Assembly (NCBI RefSeq): GCF_047948215.1
Contig: NC_134463.1
Location: forward strand, 96,872,657-96,936,656
Length of the DNA stretch: 64,000 bases
Direction of reading: 5' to 3'
Source: Lycorma delicatula
Taxonomy: Eukaryota > Arthropoda > Insecta > Hemiptera > Fulgoridae
Below are positions 11,290 through 22,765 of the stretch, piece by piece. The stretch's first letter is position 1; each line of letters starts with the position of its first letter. The notes under the pieces are model-generated. The model did no database searches, was not told the DNA's origin, and worked only from the letters and a program-made list of their open reading frames with translations. Both the position numbers and the translations under genes were made by a program.

Positions 11290-12235
11290 CTGTAACAATA
11301 AAAAATATTTTATCGTTAATCAATAATTAATCCTTGCATTTTATAATAATTAATAACATAGACAGATGTTTGTGAAGTATATAAAATTTAACGTGATTTT
11401 TTTTTAATGTAGCTATTCTGCAGCTAAAATTTGCTGTAGAAACTTATGCTTGAAGGAAAGATTTCAATGTTATAAAAACAAATTTAAATTCGAAATGCAA
11501 TTTACTTCAATATTGTGATAAAACATTTAAACAAATTATTATTTTTTTAGATATAATTAATTTTTTTTCGCCGTATATCAGAAGGATGATAATTTTTCTA
11601 CAAATAATAATCGAACATATAAAAGAAGTTATCTCTAATTATTTGAAAAAAAATGCAAATGTCTTCTTTTTTTGGTGGTGAATGGTTAAATATAATAGTT
11701 GAATATTTAATACGCGATAATGGTGAATACTGTTATGATTTGAAAAAAAAACGTTTTCTCCTCTGGATAAGAACTAATCTACTACCAAAAGTAAAAATTG
11801 ATGTGATGAAATATAAATATCGAACCAAAACATCCGTAGTGCAATACAGATTAACGTGAAATATTTGCATAGTTTGCTAAAAATTAGGAAGAAAAAATAT
11901 AATTCGTGAAAAAAAGTTCGATTTATACTTGAAATAAAAGAATCTGAAGCAAAGAGATAAAGTATATAAATAAGTTATTTTAAACTTACTTTAATTTCAT
12001 CTAATTTAAAGTTGAAATTTTACCTTAACAGGAGATAAATATTAAAAATTAAAAAAACACGACTGTCAAAAAAAAAAACATTGCTCTTTAATGTAGGAAA
12101 ATTAAAGAGCGTGCGGTAGCGTATTAAATCGATTTAAAAAAATGAAATGTCATTTTGTTCAAAATAAAAGGCTTAATATTTTAGAAAATAACATAAATTG
12201 TACATAATTTTTTATAACATAAAACTAATATTTAC
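11290..12235. other. Probable upstream intron of the receptor gene
   Basis: Begins with the acceptor and polypyrimidine tract of the GPCR exon (minus strand). Otherwise AT-rich with chance open frames, such as 11653-11859, that show no domain and no splice context. No upstream receptor exon recognised. Confidence 0.45.
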
Positions 12236-12236
12236 G

Positions 12237-12690
12237 GAGATATAACGGATTGAAAATAAACATGGCCGCCATTTTGTGATTTGCGAAGGTATTTAATTCC
12301 TGAGTTTTTCTAATTTTAAAACTTTATTACCAAGACGCTTACCAAATATTAATGTGATTCTCGTATCCGAAATTGAGATATAAATTTTTTATAAAAATAA
12401 CAAAATGGAGGAATGGCGAAGGAGAAATAACCATTTTTTCTAAGGATATTTTTTGTTTAGTTTTACAAGTATAACCCGAAAAAGTATAGCCAACCTATAG
12501 TGTACGAAACACTCTGTATATTATAGGCTATATGCTGCTGCATAGGCTACGTATACTCCTATTTATATAGCCTACGGAACTCCCTATAATGTAAGGATTC
12601 CAACGCGAGGTCATACATCTAAATCGGTTCAGCCGTTGAGCTGCTACGGTGGAACAAACACGTAAACATACATTTTACACCCTTTTTTTG
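12237..12690 (+). repeat. Unclassified dispersed-repeat-like block
   Basis: The block contains ATGGCCGCCATTTTGTG, AACAAAATGGAGGAATGGCG and near its end ATCGGTTCAGCCGTTGAGC with GGAACAAACACGTAAACATA. The last motif is of a kind often seen at the ends of insect repeats. I cannot define the ends or family from this window. Confidence 0.35.
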
Positions 12691-13016
12691 GGCAGTTGTA
12701 TAAAAATATCTTTATAAGCTGATTAACATTGATCGATGTATTTCGATTTAAATCGATTTATAAATGTTAATCGATTAAAATAATTCTCACCTAATTTATC
12801 AAATTTCAATCTTATTCTTTTTTTTTTTTTTTAATTAATCTGAATATTTAAAAAATTCAATGTAAGTTTCGTAAATGTCTTGTTACAGTTAATTATTTTT
12901 TATATGTAATACATGCAATTTTGGCTGATGTGTTTTACCATGATTTACAGGTTTGTTAGTACGTTTATATACTATATCTAAAATTAACCCCTGGTTAATA
13001 GGAGGGAGAAATTACA

Positions 13017-13058
<42 letters not shown>

Positions 13059-14360
13059 GTGTCAATTTTTTATTTTAGTAATTTCTTTGTGAAAATGTTC
13101 TTTAATTAATTTATCATGGATATAAGAAAGCCATCAGAAAATAAATGTCAATAAACTGGAAGTGTTTTAAATAGGATTCGTCATTTTAAATTATTCAATA
13201 AAACAAATCCTTTGAAAGTTTTTGCATTCAAAGAAAAAAACGTTATACAATCTAAGTTAACATAATATCTAAAATTTTGCGTATATATTCCTATATTACT
13301 TTTTTTTTTTTTTAAAGAACAAAATTCAGCAAAATGTGTACGAAATTTTATTTTATGGCTCATAAATAAAAATATTTTGTAATATGGAATGATTTTACTT
13401 CATACAGTCATAGTGTATACGTTTATAATAAAAACTTTATACGATACGCTATCCATTTTATGATGTGTTTTAGGTATCGTACATCTTTCAAAGTATAAGA
13501 AAGTATTCTTTACCTTTCTCTTTTTCATTTCATATTTTATTAATGCCTGAATTCTAGGAAGACTTGAAATATCTCTTTATATTCAGCCGAGAAGAGCTAC
13601 GTTAAAAAAAAAAATGAGTGAATTTTATTAAAGTTAAAAATCTATAATTTCTTTCAGATTAAAAAAAAAAAATTAATTATAAAATAATTCTAGATTATAA
13701 AGTATTATTTATCTTCATATATAAACATGGAATACGAAGGTTTTCTTTAGTGTTTTATAAAAGAAATGGCAGCAAAAATAAAAATAAAAATGTTTTAAAT
13801 AAAAAAAAATAAAAAAATAAATTTACATTTTTTTTTTAAAATTTACCTTTATATATGAATTAAAATATCATTATGTATTTAAATTTCCCTCTACATTGAT
13901 GATTTTTTGAAACTAATGATGAATAAAGAATAATTTAAAGAATTCTGATCATTCATTTAAGATAAATTCAAAAAATTCTATGAGTTAGGAATCGAACTCT
14001 TTTCTCTTAAGCATTATTCATAGTTAAGATCTAAATCTACGATTTTCATTAACAATTTTTATATCGATCAGAAATGTGATGCCTGAAGAGATGAAACAGA
14101 TAGACACTTTAATTTCTTACATTACGTACCGTTTTAGTTTTAGATTAATTTTTTCTTTCAATTGTTTTAAAAGTTTTAAGGAGCATAAGGTTAAATTATA
14201 GGGAAAAAAGATTTAAATTGTACAAGAATCCTGCAACAAAATTAAAAAGAGAAGGTGAAAAAATATAAGATCCGATTCAGAAAGAAGTGACACGAAAATT
14301 TAGTAACTTGTTGCTTCAAATGCATTAAAATCTACCCCAAAAAATGTAATAAACTACTGC
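12691..14360. other. No recognised gene; AT-rich with a TA microsatellite
   Basis: AT-rich sequence with homopolymer runs and a TA dinucleotide run at 13023-13054. Nothing else recognised. Confidence 0.5.
13023..13054. repeat. (TA)n microsatellite
   Basis: A pure TA run of about 16 units. Confidence 0.9.
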
Positions 14361-14780
14361 TATGTTGTGACGTCACAGGTGAGCGGAAGAATTAAATAAA
14401 TAATATTTAAAGTGTAAAAAAGCAACTAGGTCCTGCTCGGTCTCGAAATCGATCGGCCGGTCGACACGGTACCTGATGTGTTAAGCCTCGCGATTATACC
14501 AGTCTGTCAGCCGTACAAGCGAAATTGTTCTATGTAAGTTGTGAAATTACATTAGTTTAGTTAGTGTCGACCGTCGCCGCTAGTACCGCCACACCCGTGC
14601 GAATTAAATACGGTATGCGCGTGCGCTTTAGTTAGAATCATTGAATTAAATAAAATGATATATAATTAAATTAATGTGTGTGTAACCCGCGAAACAACTC
14701 ACAATTGTAGGACTTTCTCGGAACGCGGTTTTAGCCACGTGACGGGAGAGTCCTACAACTGTGTTGTCAGCTTTTTTAAT
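14361..14780. repeat. Dispersed repeat, copy 1 (shared with 44085-44335)
   Basis: It shares ACGTCACAGGTGAGCGG, AGAATTAAATAAAT, AATACGGTATGCGCG, GCGCTTTAGTTAGAAT, TGTGTGTAA and GTCCTAC near its end with 44085-44335. It also has an imperfect inverted repeat at its right end: AATTGTAGGACTTTCTCGG against CGGGAGAGTCCTACAACTGT. About 170 bp (14413-14585) is absent from the other copy and looks like an insertion. Confidence 0.7.
14413..14585 (-). mobile_element. Possible tRNA-like insertion within the repeat
   Basis: This segment is missing from the related repeat at 44085. Read on the minus strand it has an A-box-like ACTGGTATAATCGCGAGGC and a B-box-like GATTTCGAGACCGAGC, spaced as in a tRNA-derived head. 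It could be a SINE insertion; a divergent internal region of the repeat is the alternative. Confidence 0.4.
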
Positions 14781-15690
14781 CAAAAAAATAAAGTCAAAAA
14801 GTTTTTATTAAACATTTATATTCTTTAGTGTTTTCGCAATCGACTATATATGTATGTAAATTATTATTAAGCGAGTAACAAGTCATTGCTGCATATGGAT
14901 ATAGCTTTCATCAAGAGTAACAACCCGATCCAGGTTTACTAACGAAAGGGAGGAGTAAAGTGTCTCCTTGCTTTCCTCACTGATCCAAATATACACCTTT
15001 ATTCTCTTCAACAGTATTGCATGGTGAATAACATTCCTCCTGTGATGTCACTTGTAACTCAGTTGGTTTATATGTGTCACAGGATTAAGAAATATTAGAA
15101 CAGAGTATAAAATAAAAAATAAACATCCTTTTTTTATTCTGAAAAATTCATTAAAAATTAACTTGATCGACATAACTTTACGTTGTTTGATAAGTAACTT
15201 CAAAGATCACTCATAAAATCATTTAGAGGTCAGCTGAACTAATGTCATAAAATAACAACAAGGAAATAAGTGCTACATACTTTTCTGAATCTGCTATAAC
15301 ACCAAAAAATATTAATTGATAAAATGAAAAACAAAAAATTTTAACTTTATTTTAATCATTTTGTTGATGAAGACTGCGAAAGCGTCACTAAAAGAAAAAT
15401 ATTTTGATACGCCCTTCCTAATTGGGTTATTTAAAATTTTTTTAAAAATTAATGCAACACTAAGGTATAAATACAACTGATTTTTTGTTAAATACAAATT
15501 TAAAAGAAATGTATTACATGTTGCCAAGGGTATTTTTTTCATTAAATTTATAAATATTCCGGATATAATTGCTTTTCAACAAAGAAGACTTTTATTACCT
15601 CATATTCAAATAATTTTCAAGATTTTTCTCATAATATCCAAAAATATGTAATAAATCATGTACAAGGTAGTGCCTTCTATTTTAACACCA
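14781..15690. other. No recognised feature
   Basis: AT-rich sequence with a moderately mixed stretch at 14900-15070 that I could not assign. No exon or element ends recognised. Confidence 0.45.
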
Positions 15691-15694
15691 CAAT

Positions 15695-16265
15695 ATTTTA
15701 ACTTGTGATGAGACATTGATTCACCGTTATGAACGGGAATCAGAACGACATGACATGAAGGCACACAATTTCATCTATCAAGAAAAAATTCCAACCTGAC
15801 CATAAGTAGAAAAACTTATGATAAAAATCTTTTGGGATTTAGAAGGTTCGGTTTTTTCGATTTTCTGAATCAGTGAGCAATTAACAGCGCGTGCTACTGA
15901 GTTGTACTTACCAACAAAGTGAAACCAGTAGTGTTGAAAAAACATCCCAAAGGCATCATTCGCCTTCATGATAAACATCCGGCCTTACCCAGCTCAGATA
16001 ACACGAAAAACCATCGACAGATTGCATCGGAAAGTATTCCTTTATTTCCATGCAATCCTGACTTGATCCCATTGAATTTCCACTTGTTTGGTTCACTCAA
16101 GGAGGCGCTAGTAGGGAAGACGTTTATTAACAATGATGACGACAAAGAAAAGCGATAAACTGACTCCAAGATTTCTTTGTAGCAGGCATAAATAATATTC
16201 AGAGATAGGAAACGCGTATTAATACTGCTGGAGATTTTGTTGAAAAGCGAAATAAACTCGCATTG
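15695..16265 (+). pseudogene. Mariner transposase, N-terminally truncated and broken
   Basis: The frame from 15698 reads LTCDETLIHRYERESERH, which is mariner catalytic block 1 (the D of CDET). The following block reads IFWDLEGSVF in another frame. At 15919-16158 the frame KHPKGIIRLHDKHPALP has the second catalytic Asp (LHD), and LIPLNFHLFGSLKEALVGK covers the third position. There the expected Asp before FHLF is Asn, so even a repaired frame would lack the third catalytic residue. There is no N-terminal helix-turn-helix region and no TIR is visible. It is a dead DD34D-type mariner relic. Confidence 0.75.
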
Positions 16266-16378
16266 ACTAAATTAACCGTTTTAGTTGTAGAAAAATTTGT
16301 ATCTAATTATTAAATAACCGTAGGAATTATTTATTCTTTCAACATCAGCGTTATGTATTATTGTGAAACTTTAGAAAA

Positions 16379-16476
16379 CAAAACGTAAACGTAGTTGCTT
16401 TGTATCATAAGTAGTGTTGACTCAAATAGTACAAGGGAGGTGATTGTGTACTAGGACGTTATAGGTACGAGTAGCA
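16379..16476 (+). repeat. SINE-flanking repeat, copy 1
   Basis: Matches 19462-19551 almost base for base over GTTGCTTTGTATCATAAGTA, GTGTTGACTCAAATAGTACA and GACGTTATAG. It lies directly 5' of a SINE head in both places. Either two copies of one SINE-bearing unit were duplicated, or this is a 5' extension of the SINE. Confidence 0.75.
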
Positions 16477-16735
16477 AACCCCACCGGGTTGGTCTAGTGG
16501 TCTAGAGTTCCAACGTTCAAGTCCTAGTAAAAGCAGTTACTTTCATACGGATTTGAATACTAGATCGTGGATACCGGTGTTCTTTGGTGGTTGGCTTTCA
16601 ATTAATCACACATCTCAGGAATGGTCGAACTGAGACTGAAGATTACACTTCATTTACATTCAAATATATCATCCTCATTCATCCTCTGAAGTAATACCTG
16701 AACGGTAATTCCCGGAAGCTGAACAGGGAAAAAAA
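16477..16735 (+). mobile_element. tRNA-derived SINE with Jockey-type tail (family 2)
   Basis: The head is ACCGGGTTGGTCTAGTGG, with the B-box-like CAACGTTCAAGTCCTAG. The body contains GGATACCGGTGTTCTTTGG and TCAATTAATCACACATCTC. The tail runs AGTAATACCTGAACGG, TAATTCCCGGAAGCTGAAC and A-rich. Compared with 41473-41766 it lacks about 35 bp between the A-box and B-box. The tail matches the 3' end of the LINE at 19913-20350. Confidence 0.85.
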
Positions 16736-19461
16736 CGAGTAGCAAGAAGCCGGTTCCGGTGGAGCAATCCGTCCCGACTCCTGTTGAATGTATCAATCCC
16801 TTTGCCTATCGTATATACTTCCTTTCATTAATAAATTTGTAAAATCTCGTTTGATCAATCTGTACAGATCAATCTCTGTACTTAAAAAAATTCTATAACA
16901 CTAATTAAATTTCCTATTTGCTTTTATTTTCTGAATTTCCTATTTTTTCCCATGTTAAGCTTTTGTAAATTACTATATTTAAAAAAAATATATGTAGGAA
17001 AATGTTTTCCTAATTCTATATCTGATAAAAGAATAGCTATTTATTTTCTGTATGAAAATAAATTGCTTAGATTAATCTACTTTTAATTTCTTACTTGTCT
17101 TAATATAGTTAATCTTATTGTAATTTACTGCTTAAATAACAAAATGCTTTAATTTAAAAGTAGAGTATTATATGTTCTCTTTTCTTAATATTTAACTTAG
17201 AATTATCTTTCTTATATATATCAACTCTTATATATATATCTACTGTTACATTTCATTTTGTTTGTTTTACTCTTATTTACTTTCAAACGAATTATTCTTT
17301 TTAATTGAATTGTAAAATTAATAAAACTCTTTCTTTCAGTTATACTAAAATACTAATTTTCTACATTTGCACTGCCAATTTCAATCTACCGTAATGCTGT
17401 TTCTTACTGACGATAAATAAATAGCGCAAAAAGTTTATTTTTTGCTTTTTCCTTTTAAACATTTTCGGAGGTTAAAAACTGAAAAGTTTTATAGGTTAAC
17501 GGACATTATAATAATCCTTTTTTTTAGTTATATATTCCTTAAAGATATATATATAAATCATGAATATGATTTTATACAATATTTAAACAATACTTTTATC
17601 GGTTTAAAATTATGATACCTTAGACCACGTATAAGGTATTTTTTTACTCTTAAAAAAATTAAGAGTAACTTCTTAAAGTCATCATTCAACTAATGTTACT
17701 TAGATTTTCTAATAATTAAATTTCAACAAAATTTTACTTTTTTACTGTCAATTTAATAGGTTATTTGTACGTAACACCTAAGAAATTGTGTTTTTGTGGT
17801 ACAGATTTTTTTTATTTTGTAATAATTTTCTTAAAAATTACTAAAGATATAGTTCTGGAACTTTTTGAATTCAATTTACCAGTTCAAAAATCATATGAAA
17901 CCAACAAATTTACTCTTCAAGTTTCCAAAATTTTAGCATCGATTTATTTTACACCTGTTGCAGAAAACAATGTGAAATTTTTTGCCATCTCTTATCCGTA
18001 CAGAAGCGTTTCCGAATTCACGTTTATATAAATCTTTTTCTTTATTTTTATCTGTTGAACACGGTCTAAATTCTTTTAATTTCTTCTCAGGCATTCGTTA
18101 TACGCATAAAATGTTTAATCACTATTATTGATTCCCTGAAACGTTATCATTACGACATATAAATAAAAAGTCGCTAAAAAAGTTGTTAAACTGTAAAGCG
18201 CTTTCTTTATAAATTAGATAAAATTACATTCAAAAACAGTGATACATAGATGGGTAATGTGGTAACAACAACCACAGATGACAGTTTTTAATTTTAATAT
18301 TTGCATTAATAACGAATCTATTATTAATGGGTTAATTGGAGTTCATCCTTATTCTGAATATTAGTACTATAAAAAATTTCTCGGCTTTTAAAATTTATAA
18401 CGGATGAAATGTTTTGTCTATCGGTGAAAAAATTACCCACCCCGATTTTTACGTAAAATTCCAGGATATTCTGACTTAAAAAATATAGCTAAAGTTATGG
18501 TTTAGATATTTAATTCGCGTATTACCTCTATTTAGCATTAAATCTTAGGATAATTTAATTCATAATCATGAATTTTTGTTTTATATTAGGGAAATAGTGT
18601 TTATTATTTTTTTCTTAATCGGATGAAATCAGGATAATATTTTGATTGAGTGCTACGTATATATATAAGGGGTGAGTCATGAACTTTTTACCTAGCGTTG
18701 AATTTATTAAAAATTTAATTTATCAAAAATAGGAATACTGTAGAAAATTATTTTAACTTTTTCTTCTTCATTTTTAATTAAGAAAGGATTGCCTTAAAGT
18801 CCTTCCTTAATTATTTTATTCATCGTTTAAGCTGTTTAATATACCAACGTATCATTTCGTATTATAATTGACCTTTCATTTTCTCTGTATAAGAATGGGA
18901 ACAATTTTAAATAAATTTAGGGGGCTTGTTATAAATATAAGAAGCCATAAAAACCTCAAAACATATACCTTCTATAAATAATTATTAGGTTTTTCTCCAA
19001 CCTATGGACCAATTTATTTTTCTAAGAGAGGGGTTAGTAAGCTAAAAATTGGTATCTCTTTCGGTTGAAATAGGGGTTATATTTTGAATTTATAAAAAAA
19101 TAATAAAATAGAAAAATAAAAATAACTCCATAAAAAAAGATTCTTCCAATATTTATAAAATAAAAACTTGTTACACAACCAGGATGGAAATACGTGAAGA
19201 GCATAAATATAACAGAATATTACAATCAGTACGCGATTAGCAATTTCAATTTATAATATTTCCTGTTTGTAGGAAAAATGTATATATTGAACGGTTTCTA
19301 CTTTTTTTCTTGCAACTTGGGCTATTCACAACGAGGTTAATTTTAGCTTTATTTAACTAATTCCTTATTTATTTATTTCTACTGATGATAATTATGAATA
19401 GTCGGTCAAAATGTGAATACAATTTAAAAAGTTTTTAAATTGAAAATTAGAAAAAAAACCT
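16736..19461. other. No recognised feature (2.7 kb, AT-rich)
   Basis: AT-rich sequence. The 88-codon open frame at 17765-18031 has no family resemblance and no splice context. No element ends recognised. Probably intronic or intergenic. Confidence 0.45.
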
Positions 19462-19551
19462 AAACGTACGTTGCTTTGTATCATAAGTAGTGTTGACTCA
19501 AATAGTACACGGAAGGTTATTGTGTACTGAGACGTTATAGATACTAGTAGC
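19462..19551 (+). repeat. SINE-flanking repeat, copy 2
   Basis: Counterpart of 16379-16476, again ending exactly where a family 2 SINE head begins. Confidence 0.75.
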
Positions 19552-19698
19552 AAACCCCACCGGGTTGCTCTAGTGGTGAATGCGTCTTCCCAAATCAGCT
19601 GCTTTTGAAATCGAGAGTTTCAACGTTCAAGTCCTAGTAAAAGCAATTATTTTTATACGGATTTGAATACTAGAACGTGGATACCGGTGTTCTTGGTT
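19552..19698 (+). mobile_element. SINE family 2, 3'-truncated copy
   Basis: The head has ACCCCACCGGGTTGCTCTAG and GAATGCGTCTTCCC, and the B-box is CAACGTTCAAGTCCTAG. The copy stops inside the body after GGATACCGGTGTTCTTGG and is followed by an unrelated minus-strand SINE. Confidence 0.8.
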
Positions 19699-19708
19699 TA
19701 GAACTGAT

Positions 19709-19876
19709 TTTTTTTTTTTGACTGGTGAATTAATTCACCACAAAAGCTTACAACTAAGATTAGACGTGGGATTATGAAAATAGAAATTCGTAGCTTATGA
19801 AGGGTGTCATCCTTGACCGGGTTTCAAATCCGGCACCTCCGTATGAAAGGCCGTGACGCTATCACGGAGATCGGTA
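19709..19876 (-). mobile_element. SINE family 3, minus strand
   Basis: On the minus strand: head CCGATCTCCGTGATAGCGTC, B-box-like GGATTTGAAACCCGG, then a body ending in AAGCTTTTGTGGTGAATTAA and an A-run (the T-run at 19709-19720). The GATGAATTAATC-type tail also appears at 39170 and 40664. Confidence 0.75.
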
Positions 19877-19912
19877 AATTTTATTTATTAATTCTTTTAA
19901 CTTTTAATATAC

Positions 19913-20236
19913 CAGTTTAGCGACCAGTATCCTTGAATGTACGGTATAGAAGAGTTATGGGGCACGATGAGCAAGAGTAAAATTGAAATTATACAAAATT
20001 TCTAGAATAAATTGGCAAGATCCATTACAAAGGCACCGTGGTTCGCACGGAACAAAGAAATTCAAGATTACATAGAATTACCTTATGTTGGCGAATAGGT
20101 CAAACGGTTCGGTTCAAATTATAGACAGCGCTCAGTTAATTACGTGAAATTTCTAGCAGTTAATCTCCTAAACAACAGCGAGGATGGCCGGCGATTGAAA
20201 CGCCTTCATATGCTCGACTTGGTAGGATATGAGTAG
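19913..20236 (+). pseudogene. Jockey-like LINE reverse transcriptase C-terminus
   Basis: One frame covers 108 codons with three internal stops. It reads MYGIEELWGTMSKSKIEIIQ, then LARSITKAPWFARNKEIQDY and NSEDGRRLKRLHMLDLV before its final stop. These blocks (ELWG, the IEIIQ helix, APWFARN, RRLKRLH) are the conserved C-terminal region after the RT domain in the Jockey clade. The copy is 5'-truncated. Its untranslated 3' end (20237-20350) ends with a tail that the SINEs in this window also carry. Confidence 0.8.
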
Positions 20237-20350
20237 CTGTTAAGCTGGCTCGATATCATATTTGATGAGCATCTTTCTACAAGGGCCTAGCCTCTTTCCA
20301 TTTAGTAATATCTGAACGGGTAATTCCCGGAGGCTAAACAGGAAAAAAAA
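20237..20350 (+). mobile_element. Jockey-like LINE 3' end, shared with SINE tails
   Basis: The final 45 bp or so run AGTAATATCTGAACGGGTAA, TTCCCGGAGGCTAAACAGG and an A-run. The SINE copies at 16477, 41473 and 43781 (minus) end in the same sequence. Upstream of AGTAATA this copy does not match the SINE body (no CATCCTCTGA), which argues that the tail belongs to the LINE and is not a SINE remnant. Confidence 0.75.
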
Positions 20351-20956
20351 GAAAGTCTCTTTCCATTTATCTCCATGAGCTTGTTATATTACTATATTTT
20401 TACTTTGTCTATTGTTTAAAAATGTTATAAAATTTTCTTGTTCGTTTTTCATAAGACTTTTGTAAACTTTTGTTCCTTTGTGGTCTTATTCAGTGCAAGT
20501 GGGTTTATATATATGAAATTTATTTATGTATTATCTAATTTATTTATATCTTTATGTATATGCACGTTTTATCAAGGGTGTTCGTTGGAAACCCCTCTTA
20601 ATGTGCTTTTTGTAATGCGATTTACTTGTGGTTCCTTATTCGGAATCGATTGTAAATGAACATATTTTGAGAAAAAAAATTTAAATAATTTTTACTAATA
20701 ATTATAAGATAATAAAAGTTTGTCAAAGTAATAATAATAATAAATTTAATAATAAAAAATAATATTAATAATAAATAATAATAAATTTTATCATTTGGAA
20801 AAGTGTTAATTTAAAAGCTCTACATGAATCGATGTCGGATATTTTCATTATGGGATCAACATATTTAATTACTTTTTTCAGTAAATGTAGGATTAATATT
20901 TGAAATCGGATTAAAAATTTAAATATGCTAACTACCTTTGGATATTTATATATAAA

Positions 20957-20993
<37 letters not shown>

Positions 20994-21880
20994 TTTTTAA
21001 TTGTCAATCACAAATAACCATCATTTGTATTTTAACATTTTCTACGCATCAGCGATTCCTTATTAGAATGTTAGATTATATCATTCTAGCCATGTATTTT
21101 GTTATCAACCCGTAACGTTATACCACACCACCATTATCATCATCCTTTCATTCCCCCATAGGATTTAATGGCCAATAGATAAGATTGAACGACTTGCATT
21201 GTTTTCATATATAGATAGATTAAAATACTTGCTGCTGTTCCGTTTCAATTATTATTGCAAAATCTGCTTTCCTGTTGGAAGCTATATATATGATGCTTTA
21301 CCGATTTCATCTATACGGTATCCTCCAATACATTGTAGTTATTCCGTTCCTACAGAAATGTTGTAAGCGCTACCGTTTTGTTTTTAGAAAATCACCTATA
21401 ATTCTGATTATATTAAATGTATACGTAAAGGCTAATAATCGGTTATATATGGTTACATTTTGCCGTTTGTTTTTTGATGATAATGGATTATAATCCATAA
21501 CAAAAAGAATAATGAGGTTTATATACTTTATTTTGTGTATTTATTTTTTCATATAAAGCAAAATCGATCGTAGTTAAACTGTTAATCTACGTTGATCGTT
21601 ATTAAAAATTGACGCATATGTTATATTAATTTAGTTCTTGATTAGGTTTTTTGGTTTTTCTATTATTTAGCTGAACTTCTTTTAGGCTTATTATTTATTT
21701 TTCTAATACTATTTTATTGTCCTAAAAATATTATTAGTAAAATCTATTACTCTTTTTATCAACAGTTTTCTGCACATAATTATTAAATATCTATTATGCC
21801 TTCGTATATTTCTGTCTAATATCATCTTTTAAGACAGAAGTCCTTAAAATATTCTGATTAATTTTTTTTTTCCCGCAGTA
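20351..21880. other. No recognised gene; AT-rich with microsatellites
   Basis: Holds an AAT-type run at 20727-20790 and a TA run at 20960-20985. Open frames at 20438 and 21275 look like chance. Confidence 0.5.
20960..20985. repeat. (TA)n microsatellite
   Basis: A TA dinucleotide run of about 13 units followed by a poly-T run. Confidence 0.85.
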
Positions 21881-21884
21881 TTTA

Positions 21885-21955
21885 ATTTGAATACAAAAAA
21901 ATGACATGCAGATAGGAATGTCCATTGAAATTCGTCAAAGAACTGTATATGTACA
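21885..21955. repeat. Short dispersed repeat shared with 54605-54675
   Basis: Both contain AAATGACATGCAGA, then TTCATTGAAAT or CCATTGAAAT, then TCAAAGAAC and GTATATGT in the same order over about 60 bp. The family is unknown. Confidence 0.55.
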
Positions 21956-22031
21956 CATGTCTTATACTAAATATAAATAAAAAAGATTAAAAAGCTGATA
22001 AAAATAAATAAAAAAGCTAGAGTAAAAAAGA

Positions 22032-22765
22032 TTTAGAAGAAACAATGAACAGCATAGATTAAGTCCTACGCAAGAATTACCGCATGAAAATAAACAAAAA
22101 CAAAACGAAAGTAATGAAATTTAGTATAAGTAATGTTGATAAACCACTGAATATAAAAATAGGAAGAGAAAAGATTACGAAGTCAGAAGAATTTTGTTAT
22201 TTGGGAAGTAGAATTACTAAAGATAAACGAAGCAGGAACGATATAAGATGCCGAATAGCATAGGTGAAACGAGCCTTCATTCAGAAATATAATTTGTTTA
22301 CATCAAAAATTAATTTAAATGTCAGGGAAAGATTTTTAAAATATATGTTTGGAGCGTAGCTTTATATGGAAGTGAAACTTGGACGATTGGAATACCTCAG
22401 AAGAAAAGATTAGATGTTTTTGAAATGTGGTACTACAGGAGAATATTAAAAATCAGACGGGTGGATAAAGTACAAATGAAGAGGTACTACGGCAAATCGA
22501 TGAAGAAAGAAGCATTTGGAAAAATATAGTTAAAAGAAGAAACATACTTAAAAGCCACATATTAAGGTATCCTGGAATAGTAGCTTTAATATTGGAGGGA
22601 CAGGTAGAAGGGAAATAATTGTGCAGACAGGCAACGTTTAGAATATATAAAACAAATAAGTTGGAATGTAGGATGTAGGGGGTATACCGTAATGAAACGA
22701 CTGGTACTACATAGGGAATCTTGGAGAGCTGCATGAAACTAGTCAAATGACTGAAGATAAAAAAA
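22032..22765 (+). pseudogene. LINE reverse transcriptase 3' end (family C), copy 1
   Basis: Encodes the C-terminus of a non-LTR reverse transcriptase, with KNYRMKINKNKTKVMKF near the start, FCYLGSRITKDKRSRNDI, YGSETWTIGIPQKKRLDVFE and a WRAA block near the end. Several stops and frameshifts interrupt it (TAG at 22261, for example). The 3' end carries AGTCAAATGACTGAAGA and an A-run. It is one of four copies in this window (also 42343, 57595 minus, 63367 minus), all 5'-truncated to the last 600-740 bp. Confidence 0.85.

Noticed and set aside
17765..18031. 88-codon plus-strand frame
   Set aside because: AT-rich codons, no motif, no splice sites; expected by chance in this composition.
19913..20236. 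Host gene encoding the APWFARN protein
   Set aside because: The blocks are those of Jockey-type LINE C-termini and the frame has stops, followed by a LINE-type 3' tail.
22453..22746. 97-codon minus-strand frame
   Set aside because: Antisense of LINE family C copy 1.
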